Source: Panopea generosa (lineage: Eukaryota > Mollusca > Bivalvia > Adapedonta > Hiatellidae). From it: 64,000 nucleotides of DNA. Below the pieces are notes generated by a model. That model did no database searches and was not told the origin of the DNA. It saw only the letters and a program-made list of their open reading frames with translations. Of this stretch, positions 45,715 through 57,126 are shown in pieces (position 1 is the stretch's first letter; each line of letters opens with the position of its first letter). Made by a program: the position numbers and the translations under genes. The stretch covers positions 78,155,719 through 78,219,718 of the forward strand of contig CM055899.1 in NCBI GenBank assembly GCA_029582155.1. The letters are read 5' to 3'.

Positions 45715-46600
45715 GTATAACAGATAATTTGGTATTTTTTCTATTTGTTTCCATGGTGAGATCACGGGGGTTTACATGTGTACAAAGATTCGTGAAGTTA
45801 CCTTAATCGGTTTTGGAGTTATGACCCGGAAGCTGCAAATCTTATAACTGTGGCTATTTGTTTCCATGGCAACAGAAAAAAAGAGAACTCCCTCAAGTTA
45901 CTTTGAATGATTTTGTAGTTGTGCTCCGAAACCGGAAAAATTTGTAACTATGCAAATTGTAATTTTATCAGACATGGATGGATTTCAAAACTATTTGATC
46001 AGATGTCAAGGTTACACAAAGGTCAAGTTCGCGCTTTAATGTAAAAAAACATGAAATTGTGTGTCTAGTCTGAAAAGTCAGTCTATTACTCTTGATATTC
46101 ATGAATACATCGCTACCAATCATAACATATATTGTTATTTTCGCAGACCATTTGGGGGCATGCGACTCTTACCAGCGACATTTCTTGTTTTTACTATGTT
46201 TTGATGGTAACATAAAAAATATGTTGAAAATGAAAACTCCCTCATAGCAAAATGCACTACTACAACTCATCGTTGACATGTATACAAAGTTTCGTGATGT
46301 TACCTTGAACAATTTTTGAGTTGTGCTCCGGAAACGGTGAATTTTGTCATTTTGGCCATTTTCTTCATGGTAACAGAAAAAAAATGTTGACAATAAAAAC
46401 TCACTCATAGCAAAAACGCATTACTAGGCCTCCAGGTTGACATGTGTACAAAGTTTCGTGAAGTTACCTTGAATGGCTTTGTAGTTGTACTCCGGAAACG
46501 TAAACTTTTGTAATTTGGCAATTTGTTTTCATAGCAACAGAAAACATATTGAAAATTAACTCCCTCATAGCAATTTTATCTTAAGCCAAATTCTGAAATG
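45715..46600. repeat. Degenerate tandem repeat of about 165-180 bp, about five copies
   Basis: Recurring motifs: GTGTACAAAGTTTCGTGAAG, TTACCTTGAATG, TTGTAGTTGTGCTCCGGAAA, TTTGTTTCCATGGCAACAGA and AACTCCCTCATAGCAAAA. It resembles the repeat type common in bivalve genomes (family inferred from memory). Confidence 0.75.
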
Positions 46601-46759
46601 TTTCGTCATTCGTTTGCTTATTAAGACTCTTGTTTGTGGAACTTTATTCCATCATATATTGAAAATGCAAATTATATCAATTAGTTTATATTAATATTTT
46701 GAGGGCTTCAAGGAAGATTGATTTTAAATGCGATCTCTCGTTTATAAAAGTCATATCAT

Positions 46760-46900
46760 TATTACTGTTATTATTATTGTTGTTGTTGTTTTTATTACAA
46801 AATGCACTTCTAGACCCGCTGGCTGACATATGTACGCGCGCTCGCGCGCGTGAATGCGTGTGTGCGTGTGTGCGTGCGTGCGCGTGTGTGTGTACTGAAG
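46760..46900. repeat. ATT/GTT microsatellite and GCGC/GTGC alternating tract
   Basis: An ATT/GTT run at about 46760-46795 is followed by an alternating purine-pyrimidine tract at about 46833-46893 (GCGCGCTCGCGCGCG then GTGC/GTGT units). The frames over it are low-complexity artefacts. A piece resembling a MITE family A end follows at about 46905-46965 (TTCGACGCTTGTTAAAGACA). Confidence 0.75.
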
Positions 46901-47009
46901 TATTACACGATCTTCGACGCTTGTTAAAGACAAACGACGTTTGGAATATGATCAAGACTACGAAAATCTAAAATATAATTACACAGCTTATGTCGTTACT
47001 AACGTACAC

Positions 47010-47250
47010 CAACGGGCAAGGTCGATAGCGCGTCTGTCTATAAATCAAGGGGTCGTGAGTTCGAATTCCCGCCCGGCAATAGTTTCCGCAAGGATTGATA
47101 TTCAACATTACGTCTCAGTATCGTTTGTCTCTCGCCGCTGATTCAAGTGGGAATGTTATCAGTCACTTTCAGAGATGGGTATTTTTACGTAATGATCGTC
47201 TGTTAGCCATGAATGACGTACAATTGCACTTAATACTCAAACAAACAAAT
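47010..47250 (+). mobile_element. SINE-2 copy c
   Basis: Head with GGTCGATAGCGCGTCTGTCT and GAGTTCGAATTCCCGCCCGG, body TCTCGCCGCTGATTCAAGTG and CAGTCACTTTCAGAGATGG. The tail is diverged (CACTTAATACTCAAACAAAC). Confidence 0.8.
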
Positions 47251-47337
47251 TACAGTGCACCGATGGCGATCCACTTTAAAAATATTTTAAAACGGTTATT
47301 TTAAGTCAAACGGAAGGATATGAAAATTTTCTTCAAA

Positions 47338-47748
47338 GACATATGCCAATATTATTCTAAGTTCAATGATACGCTGCAATACTATTTCGTAAAATTAATT
47401 GTTTAACTTTAGACACCGTGTGCGATTTACTGTAGAGGAAACCGGGGCAAGTCGGAATGAAATTTGCATTAATCACAATTATGCTTATTTGTTTTACATA
47501 CATCTACGTATTATATGCACATCATAAGTATCTGGCTTCTCTTGTCATTTAAGTTTAACGATTTTATGCTAATATAATTGGTTGTTTCACAAAATGACAC
47601 AAATGGCGAACTGAAATGTTTCAATTTGCCCAAGCATTTGGGTTAGTTGGAACATTGGAACAAACTTGTTTTATAGTAAATTATAACCCAAATTAAATTT
47701 AAAAAAAGATCTGAGACTATTAAACATTAAATTATTCAAACAGATTTT
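47338..47748 (+). repeat. Left copy of the 411-bp direct repeat (LINE target-site duplication)
   Basis: It starts GACATATGCCAATATTATTC and ends CAAACAGATTTT exactly where the poly-T (poly-A of the minus-strand LINE) begins. It matches 55806-56217 with three differences noticed (one single-base indel, two substitutions). Confidence 0.93.
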
Positions 47749-48058
47749 TTTTTTTTTTTTTATAATTAAGTTTATTTTTTTTTACAATACACAAACATAA
47801 TACATACATTCAATAAATGATCAAATGATATCTAAGTAACATAATAATATAATACATGTTTATAATACATTTATGCATCCCAAAAAAAAGTTTTTGATCA
47901 TAGAGATGAGTGTAAATATAGAATGAAAGGAGGATAGAAAGGAAAAGAAGAAAAAAAAAAAGAAAAGAATTAGAGACAGAATCTATCCTACTATTTGAAT
48001 ACATGCGCTGTTGTGTATATTTTTTTCCCTTTTGTCTATGAACCATTAACACAGTGGG

Positions 48059-51000
48059 TCAATGGACAAAAATGGATTCAGAATTATCAAAATCATTCCA
48101 TTTTTCGTTGTGGACATCTAATTTATCCTTTTTAAGAGCTATAATTTTTTCTATCTCTATTCTTTTTTGTAGATATTGTAAAAAGCATTTGTAGTTTGGG
48201 ATGGTTTTGTTATATTTATTATAGAATATGAAATATTTTGCTATAATTAATATAAAGTTAACAATTTTATAATCTTTTTTTTTTAGTTTTGTGATACCAA
48301 GCGAAACGCGTTTGTAATCCAGAGTTAACGGAAGGCCTTTTGCTCTCAAAAGATTTTCGATTCTATTCCAGAAGTTTCGACTTACTGGACATTCCCAAAA
48401 TAAATGAATAATTGTTTCCTCGTGCATATTACAGAAATCACATAAACAAGAATTTACTATTTTACATTTTAATAAGAAACGGTTTGAAGGTAGAATTTTC
48501 ATTAAATATTTATACTGAAAATACCTTAACTGTGTATCAATTGTGCAATTTATTGCTATATTATACGTTTTCTTCCAATTTATTTCGGAGAATATAGCTT
48601 CCCATTTTTTCTGAGGTTTTATTTCTATACTTATCCCTTCTTTTTTAATTTGCTTCGAATACAAAATGTTATTTTTTGTTTTATTGTCATTAATTGTATT
48701 TATGAGATATTGTGGATTATTATTTGCATTTATATTTTCATCCTTAAGCTTATTTTTCCACTGCGCAGGTAAACTATTAATTAGAATGTGATATTTAAAG
48801 AAGTCAGTATTTTCAATATTGAAATACAATTTAAAATCATGAAACGATAGAAAAGATTTTTTTCTATAGTCATAAATGTGTTCTATAAATGTTACACCTT
48901 TATCAAACCAATTTTTATAAAACAACATTTTCCCGTGATTTTTAATGCAGGAATTATTCCATATTATCTGTTTTGAAATAGTTTCAGTTTTGTGATCAAT
49001 TTCCGAATAATTTAATTTTGTCCATGATTGTAATATTTCTCGCAAAAAATTAGATTTAATATGCATGTTTTTAACATCCGAATGTTTTATATTCATTTTA
49101 AAGACTAATTCCCCTCCTAAATCTTCCAATTCTTTTATGTATACTTCTTTCCATTGTCCTTTATTTTCTTTATCTAAAATTCTTTTTATCCATTTCATTT
49201 TTAAAGAATTTATGTAAGCATCTATTTCTATCATCTTTAACCCTCCTTTTGAATAGTCTTGTATTATGATTTTTCTATTTATTTTCTCTGGTTTCCCATC
49301 CCATAGAAATTTAAACATGGTATCTTTAATTGTTTTGATAATATCTTTTGGGGGAAATTCAAGTCTTGTTAAGGGATAAATGAGTTTTGGCAGTGCAAAT
49401 GTTTTTAATACTGAAATTTTTCCAATAAGGGTTAAATCATGCCTTTTCCAATTATTCATACATTTATAAAATTGTTCAAGTTTTGGAATTAAGTTATTTT
49501 TTAAAATATCGTGTTTGTTATTTGTAAAAACCATCCCTAACGTAGAAGCTTTATCAGAAGTCCAGTTAAAATTCTTTTCTTTATTACAAGAGAAATCGGT
49601 ATTTTTAAGTGATCCACAACGTAATATAGTAGATTTTTTCTTGTTTAGTTTTAGACCAGATAATATGCCAAAATGTTCAATATTTCTTATTAATGATTCC
49701 ATTGATGTTCTTGACCCATCTGTAATAAATGTAGCGTCGTCTGCAAACATAGTGTTTTTTTATTTCATTTGTTTCCATTTTAATACCTTTTATTTCTTTA
49801 TCTTTGTTTATAATATAGGATAAAATTTCGATTGCCGTGATAAATAAATAGGGTGAAAGTGGGCATCCTTGACGTACACCTCTTTCTATCTTGAAGAATT
49901 CCGACATATGTCCATTGTTATAAATGCAACTTTGACAATCATTATAGAATAATGTTATCCACTGTATAAAAGAATTACCAAAATTAAAAGCTGCTAAAGT
50001 TTTTTTCATAAAATCATGATCTAAGCTATCAAACGCTTTTTCAAAATCTGCAAAAACCAGACATGCCGGAATATTTGTTTCATTAGTAAAATCTATTACA
50101 TCAAAGAGTAAACGAATATTTTCTCCAATATACCTATTTTTTAGGAAACCTGTTTGACAATTACTTATAATAGTTGGTAGTACATTTTTCATTCTATTAG
50201 CTATCGCTTTTGTCGCTATTTTATAGTCAATATTCAACAGTGTAATAGGTCTCCAGTTGTTTAGATTTGTTAGTTCTTTATCTTTCTTTGGTAAAAGAGA
50301 AATTAGCCCTTGTTTTTGGAGTTGTGTTAGATGACTTGTTTCAAATGATAAATTTATTGAGTCTTAGAAAAATGATTTAATATCATTCCAAAATATTTTA
50401 TAAAACTCTGTGGTAAGTCCATCAGATCCCGGGCTTTTATTATTGTTCATTTCTGTTAAGGCTGCAGTGCATTCATATGACGTTAATTTTCCTTCACATG
50501 TATATTTTTGATTATCTGTTAACTTTTTAAAATCCCCATTATTAAAAAAATCATTGCTATCTATTACATTTTGATTTTTCTTTTAAATCTTTTCATAAAA
50601 AGATTTTGTTTCTGATAAAATTTCTGGTGTTTTGGTAATTTCTATGTCGTTCTTGATAAGCTTGGATATATTTTTATTTTCAGCATTCTTTTTTTCTAGA
50701 TTTGAGAAGTACTTTGTATTTTTTTCTGCTCCTTCAATCCATTCTGCTTTTGCTCTGATTAAAATGCCATTTGTTCGTTTTTTATTAATGTTTGGTAACT
50801 CTTGTTTACATTCATTTATTTTTTCTAAAAGTTCGTTATTGTTTGTATCATTTAATAAATCCATTTCCAATTTGTCGATTTCTTTTGTAAGATTATTTTC
50901 TATCTCAATACTATCTTTCTTTAATTTAGTGGAGTATTTTATTGTTTCGTTTCTTATTGATCCTTTTATAATTTCCCATTTTGTATTTGCATTTGCTTCT

Positions 51001-51832
51001 TTATTTATTTCAGCTATATATTTAATACTATCTCGGATTTTTTTTGGTAGTTGTTATCTAAAAGAATGCTATTATTGATTTTGAAATAACCCGGACCTCT
51101 TTGTTCATTTAAAGGACTAAACGTGAAATATACTAGTGAGTGGTCTGATCTGATTCCTGAGGAAATTTTACATTTTGTTGTTTTGTTTATTATGTTTGAT
51201 GACGTTAAAAAATAATCAAGCCTACAAAATATTGGCGGTTTATGATTTGAATGCCATGTATAATGATTCGAGTTTGTATTAAAAACTCTCCAAATATCAT
51301 TTAAATCATATTCATTTATTAAAGCATTTATTTTTTCTCTGTTTTTTTTGTTAGTGTTTGTTCGTCCATTTTTCTTATCTTTTTCATTATCAATTATGGT
51401 ATTGAAATCGCCCCCTATTATAAGTGTCTGATTATCATATTGTTTAATTATATCTTCTAAACTTAAAAAAAATTCTGTGTCGTCATTATTTGGTCCGTAA
51501 ATATTAATTAAAACTATTTCCATTTCATTAATGTGAATTTTTAAAACTTGCATTCGCCCAGAAATAACTTCCTTGTATTCTAAAACAGTGAAAACTATCT
51601 TAGAACTAAATACGATACCTATACCAGTACTGTTTGAACTATTGCCACTAAAGTAAGCATTGCTTCCCCATTCTTGTTTCCATTTATCCATAAATTCTTC
51701 TTTATAATGTAGTTCTTGCAAAAAACATATGTCATATTTATTATGCTTTAACCATTCGAAAATCTGACGTCTTTTCCTATATTCACCTGCACCATTCACG
51801 TTAAAGGTGCAAACTTTTATTTTCATAGCCAT
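48059..51832 (-). pseudogene. LINE ORF2: endonuclease, reverse transcriptase, C-terminal zinc motif (broken)
   Basis: Total span about 1258 codons, usual for L1/Tx1 ORF2. An AP-type endonuclease at about 51832-51100 shows TFNVNG, LQELH, GGDFNT and RSDHS. Reverse transcriptase runs from about 50450 (NNKSPGSDGLTTEFY, RPITLLN, ADFEKAFDSLDHDF, GVRQGCPLSPYLF, FADDATF at 49750). The tail motif CDFCNMHEETIIHLFWEC is at about 48395-48450. Breaks: a frameshift in an A-run near 51048, stops at 50583-50585 and 50364-50366, and a frameshift in an A-run near 49757. In a working copy the product nicks target DNA and primes reverse transcription of the LINE RNA. Confidence 0.9.
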
Positions 51833-53443
51833 TTATACATGAGCAGGAAGAGAAAGCGGTTCACAACAGCACTATGTGCATTTCTGCAGCATTCAAACAG
51901 TAGGAACAGATAAGTCGAGTAAAGGAGTAGGTCACATGTAAAGAGAATAGCGTCATATATAGTTTTAGTGTGAATAAGATTAACATATTTTTACAGAGAT
52001 AAAACTATAGCTACAGTTAAGCCTTTTCCATAACAGTTACTTTTTTTTAACCACGTATAATTTTAGTCCGACATTTGCAATAATGTTTTTAAAATAATTT
52101 ATTACTTTTTTTTTTTTAAATCCTTTAAAATTATTTTCATATTGTATAATTATTTAATTGTGTATATAACACCTTTTCCCACTTTAGATAATCATTTAGG
52201 TTCCAACTCCATGTTTGTATTAATACGTATACAAATAAATATGTAAACATTTTAAAGAACAACGTACAACAAAGTTGTTTTACTAACAAAAATCCCTCTA
52301 CATTCGTATAGAGTCTTGGACTAAAACATTTTAAAAGACTTCATACTTTTTTCAGTAACAAAATTTTATCAAAAGAACCCAGCATATGTCATATGTTTTT
52401 TCCACATAACAAAAGGTACATCAAAAAGTTATTCTGTTTAGAAACCGTAGTATATAAACCATATCATATTTTACATATGTTTATACTGTCACATAACATC
52501 AAAAAGTATACCCACATAACAAAATGTTTGTACATATGTGAATATACATTATTATATTGATATTCACATTTTACCTTGCCTACATTTACCAATATTTTCT
52601 CCTTTGTTATTTTAAATGTCTAATAGTTAAACAGAATCATATAATTACTTATGTTTGTATTGTATAGTAGCTCCATCTTCTTTTATGGTAAAGTCATGTG
52701 CTTATACATTTTAAAAGCTGTATCAATAACCTGTTTCATATTTTTACACATACCAAAAAAAAATTCTCCTTTTTTTGAATACATGTATAAGCACATACAT
52801 GTATACCCACTTAACAAATTATTTTCTACACATAGGGTATTATATTAATAATCATATTTAATCTTTGCTTACACATATTAACAAAATTGTCCCCTTTCAT
52901 TTTTTAAATGTCTAATAGATACACCTTATCCTATTTTTACTTATGTTTATATTGTCACATACCTGTTTTAAAACCCTAACAGATGAAACCGTACCATATT
53001 TTACATATGTTTTCATTGTCATATATTATCAACACATATAACTACATAACTAAAGTCTTATTACACATGTGTGACTATACATTATTGTATTGATAGTCAT
53101 ACTTTATCTTGCTAACACTCATATACACACGTAATTATATTTTAATATTTTGATAGTCACATTCCATTTTTGCTGATACATAACAAAATAATTTTTATTT
53201 CAAAGAACCATTGTAAATCTGTATTACATAATATAAAACCATGTACACATGTAACCATAATTTTACCACGCACCCGTAAATGTACATTAATTACCTGGTC
53301 GTCATATCATTACGTTACAAAATCATAATTATTCTGTTTTTTGTAATTATTATGTTACAAAATCATAATTATTTTGTTTTTTTTTGTACTTACTCAGTAG
53401 TTAGGCCGTACCTGTGTATTTCAATCACATAATCGGCTAAAAC

Positions 53444-53447
<4 letters not shown>

Positions 53448-53496
<49 letters not shown>

Positions 53497-53680
53497 TATA
53501 CATACACATACACATACATACATACATACACACATATACACATACATATATACACACATATATATATATATATATACATATACACATATACATATACATA
53601 CATGTACACTTATACATACACATACATATACATACACTTATACACGTACACATACATATACACATACACACATACATATA
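53448..53680. repeat. TA / CATA / CACA microsatellite
   Basis: (TA)n at about 53450-53488, then mixed CATA, CACA and TATA units. It generates Tyr/Cys/Met-rich pseudo-frames on the minus strand. Confidence 0.95.
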
Positions 53681-53976
53681 CTAATATGATATCACCCATA
53701 TTACAAGCACAGAAATAAAGTATCAACCTATTGACTTAATTATTGGTTTAGTCCTCCTTAATCTTCCCCGTTTTTTTTCTCTTAGCGAAACGAAATAAAA
53801 AGAGTTGCAAGAGGGAAATTAATTACATATATCGTACACACATTCTAACGTGTATTCATCTTTACAAATCTTGCAGAAAACGAAACGCAAGATTTATATT
53901 TGTGAATATTACGTTTATACTTTTAATAACGTTGTTTAAATAAGCAAACGGATTTTTAAAGTTGTTTATCATAAAA

Positions 53977-53985
<9 letters not shown>

Positions 53986-54031
<46 letters not shown>
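53986..54031. repeat. (AT)n microsatellite
   Basis: About 23 AT dinucleotides following an A-run at 53971-53985. Confidence 0.95.
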
Positions 54032-54032
<1 letters not shown>

Positions 54033-54394
54033 AAGCGTATACAAACATCGCTTACATTTATTTTATAAGCCACGTAAAATTTTGTCTATTATGGTATGTT
54101 TTTGTTTTTTTTATATTTATTATGATAGTGCTGTTTTTATACCATTTAAAATAATGGTTGCTTCATATGTATTTAAACCACACTCATACACGATTTATGT
54201 CCCTTTTCTTTGTAAAATGTATCTGACCGTAATAACTTTTCTATCAATATTTTTAACACAGGTGGTCCATCGAGATTGTGACAACACCGTTTGAAGTGTT
54301 TAAATGTTACCGAATCGGTATTTTCCTCCGATATTTTGCCTAAAGCGTGACACATTAAAATAATCATATCACATACTACACTGTATCGAAAAGT

Positions 54395-55419
54395 TTACTT
54401 TTGCTTCTTTTGTAATACTTCGGCTGAGGTCTTCTTTGCCGGCCATGGGAGATTTAACCACGTGGCATACTGACTGTATGAAACGATTTCTGGTTTGTTT
54501 CCTTCTTTTGTTTTTTTGTATAGTTTGCCCTCAAAAGACCATGCTCTTTCTATCTTATCGTTACATTTTAATCGCATTGATGACAACACTTCTTGGTTAA
54601 GACGCGTCAGGTCTTCATTTATGTAAACTCCTGAATTTTTTAGGAGTTTTGCATGTGAGAAGATGTTACTTTTTACTTGACGCGACACAAACTTTACAAT
54701 TATCGGTCTATTTTTACCTGGAGTGTGTTTTCCAAGCCGGTGAGCTATATGTATTCGGTGCACAGATATCCCAAGTTGCATTTTCTCATTTAGAAAATTG
54801 GTTACGTGCCATGCTGTTTCTTGTGAACTTTGATATGACCCGTCGTTCTGAAGGCCCGTTATACGCATGTTGTTTCTTCGTCCGTATTGCTCAATGTCGT
54901 TTAGCCTTTCTTTACTTTTTTCTGACTCTACTTTCACTTCTTCTTTAACCTTCTGTATTTCTTCATTTTTACTGTTTATTTCATTTTTCATCTTATCTAG
55001 TTCGACTTTTAACTTTTTATTTTCCACAACTTTATCATGTAGGTCACCTTCTAGAACCTCTACTCTTTTGGTGATTGACTCGAGAAATTGATCTTTCATT
55101 TCTCTAAAGATGTCTTTTATTATTTCTCTAAAAATGGCTTTATCGTCTTTTGTCAGCATTTTAATTAATTTTTCGTTCATTTCATCGAGTTTTTTTTCAA
55201 TAGACATACTTTCATGTCGTTCTGCCATTTTGTCTTCTTGAGTTTCTATCTGTTCAATTTTTTCTGCTTTTTATTCTTGTTTTTGTTTTTAGTTTTTTTA
55301 TTAAGCTTCTTCCCACCTTCGTTTATGTTTTCTACTATTGTTTCCAGACTATTGTCCCAATCACTAATGCTACTAATGCTGGAATCATCTAATCTCTTAC
55401 GCTTGTCTTTAGTAGACAT
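54395..55419 (-). pseudogene. LINE ORF1 (coiled coil plus RNA-binding domain), one frameshift
   Basis: The main frame 55228-54395 encodes 277 residues: a Lys/Glu-rich coiled coil (about residues 50-110), then an RRM-like part with IEQYGRRNNMRITGL, HIAHRLGK, RPIIVKFVSRQV and SGVYINEDLT, typical of ORF1 proteins that bind LINE RNA. Upstream, another frame (55419-55246) starts with MSTKDKRKRLDDSS and is Lys/Asn-rich at its end. It joins the main frame only across a single-base shift in the A-rich stretch at about 55255-55290. I therefore read one ORF1 of about 340 codons with one break rather than two genes. Confidence 0.8.
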
Positions 55420-55805
55420 TTTTTCACATTGCTTTTATAAATACCTGTGCGTATCTTTTGCCTCACAGTATACATTTGAATTGTCCGTGCATGGGTCGTT
55501 TACTATTGTACTTTATCGTTTTTTTACTGTTAGTCATTCATGCACACAATTTCATGTTTATAACAATGGCGGCTCCCTGCGCTATATATTAGTGTTGATT
55601 TATATTTTATGCCGTCGACTTACAGCCATAGTTGCTGTGTCTGTTTGAATTTTGAATTTGAAATAGAGTCTATACACATTCACAAACAAGCGTATCTACT
55701 TAAAAAAGTTCTACCTCATGGTTTTTGCCTTAAATCCTCAAAATTATCCGACCGAATATAAACACCACCGTTCTATTTACTTGACCTTGACCTCCCCATA
55801 TGATT
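55420..55805 (-). other. LINE 5' UTR
   Basis: Between ORF1 and the second 411-bp repeat. The minus strand contains GAGCCGCCATTGTT at about 55564-55577, a YY1-like core that could aid transcription; this is a resemblance only. Confidence 0.5.
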
Positions 55806-56217
55806 GACATATGCCAATATTATTCTAAGTTCAATGATACGCTGCAATACTATTTCGTAAAATTAATTGTTTAACTTTAGACACCGTGTGCGATTTACTG
55901 TAGAGGAAACCGGGGCAAGTCGGAATGAAATTTGCATTAATCACAATGTATGCTTATTTGTTTTACATACATCTACGTATTATATGCACATCATAAGTAT
56001 CTGACTTCTCTTGTCATTTAAGTTTAACGATTTTATGCTAATATAATTGGTTGTTTCACAAAATGACACAAATGGCGAACTGAAATGTTTCAATTTGCCC
56101 AAGCATTTGGGTTAGTTGGAACATTTGAACAAACTTGTTTTATAGTAAATTATAACCCAAATTAAATTTAAAAAAAGATCTGAGACTATTAAACATTAAA
56201 TTATTCAAACAGATTTT
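55806..56217 (+). repeat. Right copy of the 411-bp direct repeat (LINE target-site duplication)
   Basis: It matches 47338-47748 from GACATATGCC to CAGATTTT, then continues into TACACAAAACA, which is absent at the left copy where the LINE starts. One extra base (AATGTATG against AATTATG) and two substitutions were noticed. Confidence 0.93.
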
Positions 56218-57126
56218 ACACAAAACATTTTAAGATTGAGATCAGTGTGTTACATTCTAACATATACCTTAAGTAAATTTTATTTTATCCACGAAAATGT
56301 TATACACTTTACAGCAGATAAATAAGGTTCATTCGTGTTTGCTCGTTAGCTCCCACGTGACTGGAAGGGTTTTATATAGCGAGGCACAATTGTTCTAATA
56401 AGGCGGGTTTTTTTTTACAAATATCCGAACTATTACGGTATGTGTTAGTTTGGGACAAATATCGAATTATACATGTTGGTGTAAGAGTCCACACAAGATG
56501 AAAAAAGCTATTATGGTTGTTTAACTACTGTTAATGTTTGGTTAAGGTCAAGTGAAAAAAAATGCGAGTATAAGGGTGCACATAATGTCAGATAATACTT
56601 TGAATACCAATATATTATTCATACAAGGCCAATAGACCGTTCGGTCAGTTGAAGAATTTGTCTAAGATCAGCGCCTGTTTAGTAAATATCCAGTGAAAAA
56701 TACGGTTGCTGGAGCTGCACATAAGGTCAGATAGGGCAATATGTGACAATCAAAGGGCCGTAAACCATACATAAATGATTTAATTTGGCAAATTCAAGAA
56801 TGTGTATGAGATATAATTATTATCAAATAAATATTGTGTAGCTTTGGTGAAGATCAACTGAAAACTACGGTTGCTAGAGTATACATTCTAATGAAATTAT
56901 TGACAATTCAAGGGCCATAATTCAGAAAAATAATAGCTGATTGCACCTGTTAAAAATTCATGCACGTTACATTTCGTCTCGGTCACGTCTCTGTGGTTCA
57001 TCAGACACAAACATATTATTTGGTGTTCTTAGGTCGGATAGCTTTTAAATCAAGAAATAGCTTGTTTAACGCTATATTCTAACTATGGATATTTTCGATA
57101 ATGGAAACAGTGATCGGCCTACTTAA
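56218..57126. repeat. Degenerate GGGCCATAA-type repeat, about three to four units
   Basis: Recurring motifs: GTGAAAAATACGGTTGCTGG / CTGAAAACTACGGTTGCTAG, CACATAAGGTCAGATA, and CAAAGGGCCGTAAACC / CAAGGGCCATAATTC at roughly 170-200 bp spacing. No coding signal. Confidence 0.6.

Larger units (their letters stand above)
51833..54394 (-). other. Long inter-ORF spacer of the LINE
   Basis: 2.56 kb, very AT-rich. It contains a degenerate tandem repeat of about 290 bp at about 52380-53230 (TGTCTAATAG...TTACTTATGTTT at 52618 and 52909; CATATGTTTATACTGTCA-like motifs at 52475 and 53005), a TA/CATA microsatellite (53448-53680) and an AT run (53986-54031). No coding signal seen. It could be native to this LINE lineage or inserted later. 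Confidence 0.6.
47749..55805 (-). mobile_element. Tx1/L1-like LINE, about 8.06 kb, near full length, inactivated
   Basis: Order on the minus strand: 5' UTR (to about 55420), ORF1 (55419-54395), a 2.56-kb spacer with microsatellites and a 290-bp degenerate repeat, ORF2 (51832-48059) with endonuclease, reverse transcriptase and C-terminal zinc motif, 3' UTR, and a poly-A visible as a T-run at 47746-47762. RT motifs such as GVRQGCPLSPYLF and FADDATF, the EIL...IKGI spacing after them, and a C-x2-C...H...C tail fit the L1/Tx1 side of LINEs. Direct 411-bp repeats flank it. ORF1 has one frameshift. ORF2 has at least two stops and two frameshifts, so it is not active, although the flanks differ by under 1%. 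Confidence 0.88.

Noticed and set aside
53390-53677. Tyr/Cys/Met-rich minus-strand frames
   Set aside because: TA/CATA microsatellite.
47338-56217. LTR retrotransposon with 411-bp LTRs
   Set aside because: The repeats lack TG...CA ends, the interior is a LINE with poly-A, and the repeat edge meets the poly-A exactly.
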